DNA from: Glomus cerebriforme
Lineage: Eukaryota; Glomeromycota; Glomeromycetes; Glomerales; Glomeraceae
Assembly: GCA_003550305.1 (NCBI GenBank)
Contig: QKYT01000567.1
Span: 15,620 to 28,152, forward strand
DNA length: 12,533 nucleotides
Direction of reading: 5' to 3'
Shown here one piece after another: positions 8,672 to 12,533 of the stretch; the first letter of the stretch is position 1, and the number at the start of each line of letters is the position of its first letter. Under the pieces are notes generated by a model that saw nothing but the letters and a program-made list of their open reading frames with translations, made no database searches and was not told where the DNA came from. Both the position numbers and the translations under genes were made by a program.

Positions 8672-8906
8672 TTTTGGGATCACTTCTCCAGTATTTATAG
8701 GTATTTCTAATATAGCATCTTCTGTTTCAGCTTCACCTGCTTTAATTTGTTTTAAAATTTTTTGTACAGCTAAATTCATAATATGAGCAATACAACGACA
8801 ATGATTATTAATGGCATCAAAAGAAATATTTTTATTTTGACAAGTATTTTAAATATTTCATAAAGATATCATTATTTGTAGCATTTTCACTTGTAATGGC
8901 GAAAAT

Positions 8907-8976
8907 CTATTAAAATAATTAATTTCTGTCATTAGCATGTATTTTCAAAGTTTAAATAAAATATAGAGAAATTTAC
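8907..8976 (-). other. Intron 1 of the hAT remnant, 70 bp
   Basis: On the minus strand GTAAAT (plus 8976-8971) to AATAG (ending at plus 8907). Removing it joins LEK to IFAITSEN in phase 0, matching the transposase pattern of this region. The surviving intron argues that the copy moved as DNA and was not retroposed. Confidence 0.65.
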
Positions 8977-9289
8977 CTTTTCTAAAATCCAAAATCATCA
9001 CAACTTTTTACAAAAGCATTACAGATGTTTTCACCAGAGTGAGGACCAGAAAGCTTAAGTCAAGCAAACTATCACAAAGTTTCCAATTTTCTAGATAATG
9101 GAATGATTTGATAATGGTGCAAATAACTATCTCAGCAGTCAGATAAATGGTACATGGAATTTTAACAATTATATAAAGCAATTTATAAAAAAGCAAAGGA
9201 ATTAGCTAAGAAATATACTCAGGTGAAACTGATGGAAATAGATGTACTAGTAAACTATAAATGATCATAAAATTGGTTATACCCTATAA

Positions 9290-9323
9290 AGTCCAGTCTA
9301 ATGATCTTTTTGAGTACAGTCAT
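9290..9323 (-). repeat. Short dispersed repeat, left inverted copy
   Basis: The minus strand here matches plus 9848-9881 at 28 of 34 positions without gaps, starting with the identical ATGACTGTACT. All six differences are transitions. Weaker similarity extends inward on both sides (a TTCG-then-A-run motif, and an AGAT-ACCAG motif at 9381-9390 versus 9811-9820). Confidence 0.65.
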
Positions 9324-9359
9324 GTCAATTTTTTTGCGAACTGCTTTAAATTTTAACTG

Positions 9360-9847
9360 GACTCAGCTACTATCAGACTGAGATAACCAGGTAATACAGT
9401 ATGGAATACATGACTGATCTACTAACGATCTGCATTATATATTTTTTTCACTTTACCAACATTAGGGTGGAATTTTGGGCAGAATTATGAAACTGTCTAA
9501 AATTCCTAATGCTGATGATACGGTAATAACCTGTGATGATATTTAGCAATTTTCTTTTTTTTCCTTAACAGGAATAATATAAATATTTTTTTTCTAAAAT
9601 GCATGAACGCAGCTTTATATATGATTAATAAATTAATAAAAATACCTGGTAATGCATTACCAGATACTAAAACTAGAGATAAATTAATAATAAATAACTT
9701 TACACATATGTTATTAAATTATTAGCCATTTTAAAATTATTTATTATATTATCATTAAATAAAAGAAAAATTAAACTCAAGTAATTTTAAGCAAATCACT
9801 GAACTACATAATCTGGTGATCTGGATTCGAATTCATAAAAATTATAT
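9360..9847. other. Spacer between the inverted copies
   Basis: No gene found. It holds a hairpin at 9362-9383 (CTCAG pairing with CTGAG, flanked by CTGG and CCAG) and the 18-bp palindrome at 9646-9663. Otherwise it is AT-rich. Confidence 0.4.
9646..9663. repeat. Perfect 18-bp palindrome
   Basis: CTGGTAATGCATTACCAG is its own reverse complement, with no spacer. It could bind a dimeric protein or be the fusion of two element ends; no second copy of the full site is present. Confidence 0.75.
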
Positions 9848-9881
9848 ATGACTGTACTTAGAAAGATCACTGGACCAGACT
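9848..9881 (+). repeat. Short dispersed repeat, right inverted copy
   Basis: Partner of the copy at 9290-9323, in opposite orientation, 524 bases apart. Just upstream, GATTCGAATTC (9824-9834) matches 9 of 11 positions of the tRNA T-arm/box B consensus, which raises the possibility of a decayed tRNA-derived SINE. A matching box A in the correct order was not found. The pair could alternatively be arms of one larger inverted-repeat element. Confidence 0.6.
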
Positions 9882-10327
9882 CCGTACGGATATACTCTCA
9901 AAATTTGGATTCCAAATAAAAACAAGCATATGATATTATTAACTTGTTAACAATAATCAAGATCCAGCTTTTCCACTTTGAATTTAATATTCTCTTCAAT
10001 GAATGTTAAAAGCCATTTGGAAAACATGTAAAATGTTTATATAAACCTTAAATTTAGAATTGTATTTTAATGATTTGTATAGTCTTAGAATAATTAATTT
10101 GCTAGAACTAAAGTTAATATAATTTAATTAAATTGCATTAAATTTAACATAAAAAAAATGGGTTAACTATAATTTTCTGAAATTTTGTTTTTTCTTATTG
10201 TTAATTTATCATTATATATCTGGCATAATATTCTTTCTGTTGTCAAGACTTATAAAAGAAAAGCAGCTATGGTTAATAATGATAACTCAACAGCATTTGA
10301 TCCTTTATGTTCTTCACGAGATGTTTT

Positions 10328-10690
10328 TCACATTTCGTAATCTTTTTCAATATCAGACAGAAATTCTTTTTCCCTTTGTGCATCAGGTAAATCATCAACA
10401 TTCAAATTACATTCATCTAAATCTTTATCAAGTGCCTCCCAAAATAAATCCCACATAGCCTCTTCATAGAATAATAATCATCAGAAATTTCATTTTTATT
10501 TAATACTTTATAAAGAAATGACTTTATCTTGCATTTCATGAATTTTAATGTTTTTTTTTTTGAGATTTCTTTACTACATCCATATATGACATCAAAAATT
10601 TATTATTATCTTTGTTGGTTTTTTTCTACCCATGAGAACAGGATGAGAATTATGAATTTCTAATTTTTTATGTAGCTTTTGTACTTTTAG
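10328..10690 (-). pseudogene. Unidentified coding remnant, charged helical protein
   Basis: On the minus strand three consecutive stretches in different frames read like one protein. The first is VQKLHKKLEIHNSHPVLMGR (about 10680-10625). The second, about 10620-10511 with stop at 10510-10508, begins NKFLMSYMDVVKKSQKKNIK. The third, 10468-10331 with stop at 10330-10328, begins YEEAMWDLFWEALDKDLDEC and ends REKEFLSDIEKDYEM. Lysine-rich text passes into acidic helical text. Tryptophans, prolines and methionines argue against chance. The plus-strand ORF 10198-10458 over part of it is the antisense shadow. I do not recognise the family; it could be a host gene fragment or part of a mobile element. 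Confidence 0.45.
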
Positions 10691-11238
10691 AATGATAAGA
10701 AAGAAACTTATCAGCAGCGATTACAATAATATAATAATATAAATATTCCTAACTGCAGGTTGATTAACTTTAAAATAATTAGTAAAAAAAAACTTTTCTG
10801 GCTCTATTTTCTATTTTTCTTATCTTCATATTTCCACTTTTAATCTATGAATTTAAACTTTCATTGCTTCAGCAAATACTTATACAGTTGCTGCTTTACA
10901 TATTCAATTTACTTTAATACATGCCATATTCCAAACAATACAATGACGGTTATTATTGATTTTGTTGATTTTGTTGATTTAAAACTGCTTTTAAACTAGC
11001 TTTGGTTAAATGGACAAAATTTAACAAATATAATCACAGATTTCACCCAATCTCTGCTGTTGATTCTAGAAAAACAAACTTTATTTTTTTCATGAAAAGA
11101 TTAATGATGTCTTTTTTGATATATTGTATTAATTGTAATATAAAGGTCGCATTTTACATAAAATTAATAAGAAAAGTAGTGGAGTACAGTTAACCAAATT
11201 AGTAGAGTACGGTTCTAAAAGATAACTTTACATATTTT
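10691..11238. other. AT-rich spacer with a 9-bp tandem repeat
   Basis: TTGATTTTG is repeated nearly three times at 10956-10979. Two similar 15-mers around GGAGTACAGTT and AGAGTACGGTT lie about 25 bases apart near 11177-11216. The plus ORF at 11002-11193 has no recognisable content and a generic AT-rich composition, so it is not called. Confidence 0.4.
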
Positions 11239-11851
11239 TAGCTTCTTTAGCCTAGATAGATGCACACTACTAAAATAAGTAAATAACAAAGGAAAAAACA
11301 AAGTAAATTTGCTCACCTTAATTCATCATATCTTTTTCGTTATATATGACACATGAGAAAAATTTCAATTGATAATTCATCTAATAAACTAATCTAATTT
11401 AAATCATAAATAAGCTGCAACCTCATGACCAGCCGGAAGACATGGGCATATGCTATGGATTCGTCACGTTTCCAACGAACCAAGGTCGTCTACAGTTGCA
11501 AAACTAGCCTAGTGGGAGGCCCCCTTTTACCCTATTGCCACTATACTTTCGGGTAAAGGTAGAAACTATCCTATGTGGTAGAAATATAGGGAGGTACTTA
11601 TCTAACTATCTAACTACTAAAATCATGTTTAAAATCCAGAACTTGCTAATGTAATGTATCTTCAATTTACAAATCTAAAAAAAGAAATACAATTATATAA
11701 AGATCAGATTTGACTTACATAATAGAAAACAATCTTNNTTTANTTTTATTATGGTAAAGCTGTAATTTAAAAAAAAGAATGAACATTAATATTATTCAAA
11801 ATCATGGATTTATTTAGTAGTGTGCAGTATATCTAGGTTTAAGAGTAGCTA
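11239..11851. mobile_element. Putative small non-autonomous DNA transposon with inverted repeats
   Basis: The left arm (11239-11280) and right arm (11810-11851) are inverted copies. They share a perfect 14-mer, TGCACACTACTAAA at 11261-11274 and its complement at 11813-11826. Outside it they share a perfect 8-mer, CCTAGATA at 11251-11258 and TATCTAGG at 11830-11837, plus an outer TAGCT and TTA match. Over about 44 aligned columns roughly four in five agree. The enclosed 0.6 kb has no ORF of note and contains a GC-rich island, as expected of a MITE-like element. No target-site duplication could be fixed, so the superfamily is unknown. Confidence 0.5.
11413..11614. repeat. GC-rich island with hairpins and tRNA-promoter-like motifs
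   Basis: Positions 11421-11580 hold 77 G or C in 160 bases (48%), against 11 of 60 just downstream. It contains a hairpin CCTTTTACCC (11523-11532) with GGGTAAAGG (11551-11559), a smaller one GCCT/AGGC (11507-11520), and a terminal tandem TATCTAAC at 11599-11614. TAGCCTAGTGG (11505-11515, plus) fits the Pol III box A pattern fully, but no box B follows it. On the minus strand a one-mismatch box A (11530-11540) precedes a box-B-like GGTTCG (plus 11477-11482). A SINE nested in the inverted-repeat element, or a structured RNA, are both possible. Confidence 0.4.
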
Positions 11852-12533
11852 TTATTCTTTTTTTTTTTTTTGCTTGAAAAATTATAGCTAAATAATGTAT
11901 AAATATATTTGTTACTTAATTTTAATAACTTCAATTTTTTTGTTAGAAAAAAAACAAATACATCATAAAAGAAGGAGAGAGAACTCTTACTATTCAAATT
12001 GTTACTTTCCGTTTTTCACTTATTTATTTATCAGACTGATGATATTTCATTTTTAATGTAATAATCANTTTAGTAAAGTGAATAGAGATAGCAGAGTGAA
12101 ATAAAGTGAAGGGAAATAAAAAAAGAAAGAGTATTTATATGTTGAAAATTTATTCTTTTTTTTTTGTGATTTATTATTGTTGATGACTTAATATACAGTC
12201 AAAATTATCATTTACATATGCAATAGATAGATAATCTTACCATGTATTTTGCAATAAAAATAATTTTTTTTTATTCGATTGATTTGGTTAGTTTGTGTGA
12301 CTTGTGTTACTATTCTTAGCCAATGGTTAATAATAAATTTTATGTTGAATAGATATGACTTATGACTAATATTATGAAATATAGGTATCATAATAATGAC
12401 ATTATTATACTATGCAGTATATGAGAAAAATCACATAACAAATCATTATTAATATTCCANATATAGAAATTTGCATGATGNGACTNATCATNNTTANTTT
12501 ATTATTGTATAATTATTAATTTTGACTCATTTT
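11852..12533. other. AT-rich spacer with ambiguous bases
   Basis: No gene seen. A purine-rich patch at about 12070-12135 repeats AGTGAA-like words. Several N calls cluster at 12460-12497, and others occur at 11737-11743 and 12068, indicating lower sequence quality toward the right end. Confidence 0.5.

Larger units (their letters stand above)
8408..9196 (-). pseudogene. Degenerate hAT-superfamily transposase
   Basis: Minus-strand translation recovers, in order, the usual core motifs of hAT (BED/RICESLEEPER-like) transposases across several frames: PCTIYLTAEI (about 9157-9128), ENWKLCDSLLDLSFL (9091-9047), GPHSGENICNAFVKSCDDFG (9047-8988), ILEK then IFAITSENATNND across an intron, FDAINNHCRCIAHIMNLAVQ (to about 8765), IVKIRASPQCQEKFACHVEA, WNST (8464-8475) and LERALLRDVSEFDLKL (8455-8408). 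At least five frame changes and several stops separate these pieces, so it is inactive. The N-terminal BED finger and the C-terminal dimerisation domain are not visible. hAT enzymes cut and paste DNA transposons with 8-bp target duplications; no terminal repeats or duplications could be assigned here. The minus ORF 9008-9196 is part of this remnant. Confidence 0.8.

Noticed and set aside
9796..9834. Circularly permuted tRNA on the minus strand
   Set aside because: A T-arm-like GAATTCGAATCC precedes a D-arm-like TAGTTCAGTGATT, with ACCA between them, which looks like a permuted tRNA. However, the acceptor halves do not pair, no anticodon stem forms, and the T-arm stem has only about two pairs.
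10198..10458. 86-codon plus-strand ORF
   Set aside because: It overlaps the more coherent minus-strand remnant at 10328-10468 and begins at a non-ATG codon; its sequence reads as antisense.
11002..11193. 63-codon plus-strand ORF
   Set aside because: Generic AT-rich composition, no recognisable motif and no supporting context.
1..12533. CRISPR array, rRNA, bacterial operon or anti-phage system
   Set aside because: No regularly spaced repeats, no rRNA-like sequence, and the spliced eukaryotic gene structure excludes prokaryotic system types.

Overview
The window is strongly AT-rich (local GC mostly near 20%) and eukaryotic. It has short GT-AG introns, long gene-poor spacers, transposon debris and a few isolated N calls. 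The one well-preserved gene encodes a BTB/POZ-BACK-TLDc protein whose wording and codon choice resemble the hugely expanded BTB/TLDc families of arbuscular mycorrhizal fungi. I infer a Glomeromycotina nuclear contig, most likely Rhizophagus; this is a judgement from style and not a database match.

Layout. Positions 1-93 (minus) look like the tail exon of a gene that leaves the window, with a splice acceptor at 94. Positions 94-1380 are mostly featureless. Positions 1381-1805 and 2695-3236 (plus) hold broken, unidentified coding-like stretches. A diverged direct duplication lies between them (2399-2633). A promoter-like region (hairpin-rich segment 4167-4217, CCAAT 4270, TATA 4350) precedes the BTB gene, which starts at 4424. 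It has a clean 116-bp intron (4675-4790) and an intact BTB-BACK part. From about 5589 the TLDc half and a hydrophobic C-terminal tail continue in shifting frames to 6427. Positions 6428-8407 are spacer with one short ORF.

The right third is transposon-rich. A degenerate hAT-type transposase (minus, 8408-9196) keeps recognisable motifs and two probable introns. A 34-nt motif occurs in opposite orientations at 9290-9323 and 9848-9881 and differs only by transitions. Unidentified coding debris lies at 10328-10690 (minus). At 11239-11851 a pair of about 42-bp inverted repeats brackets a GC-rich (about 48%) island, which looks like a small non-autonomous DNA transposon with no detectable ORF.

How it works together: there is no operon-like or defence-like cluster. 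The window reads as one host gene of a large signalling/adaptor family sitting among decayed mobile elements. The most interesting points are the possible membrane-anchored BTB-BACK-TLDc architecture (if the four frame breaks are sequencing errors) and the undescribed inverted-repeat element around the GC island.
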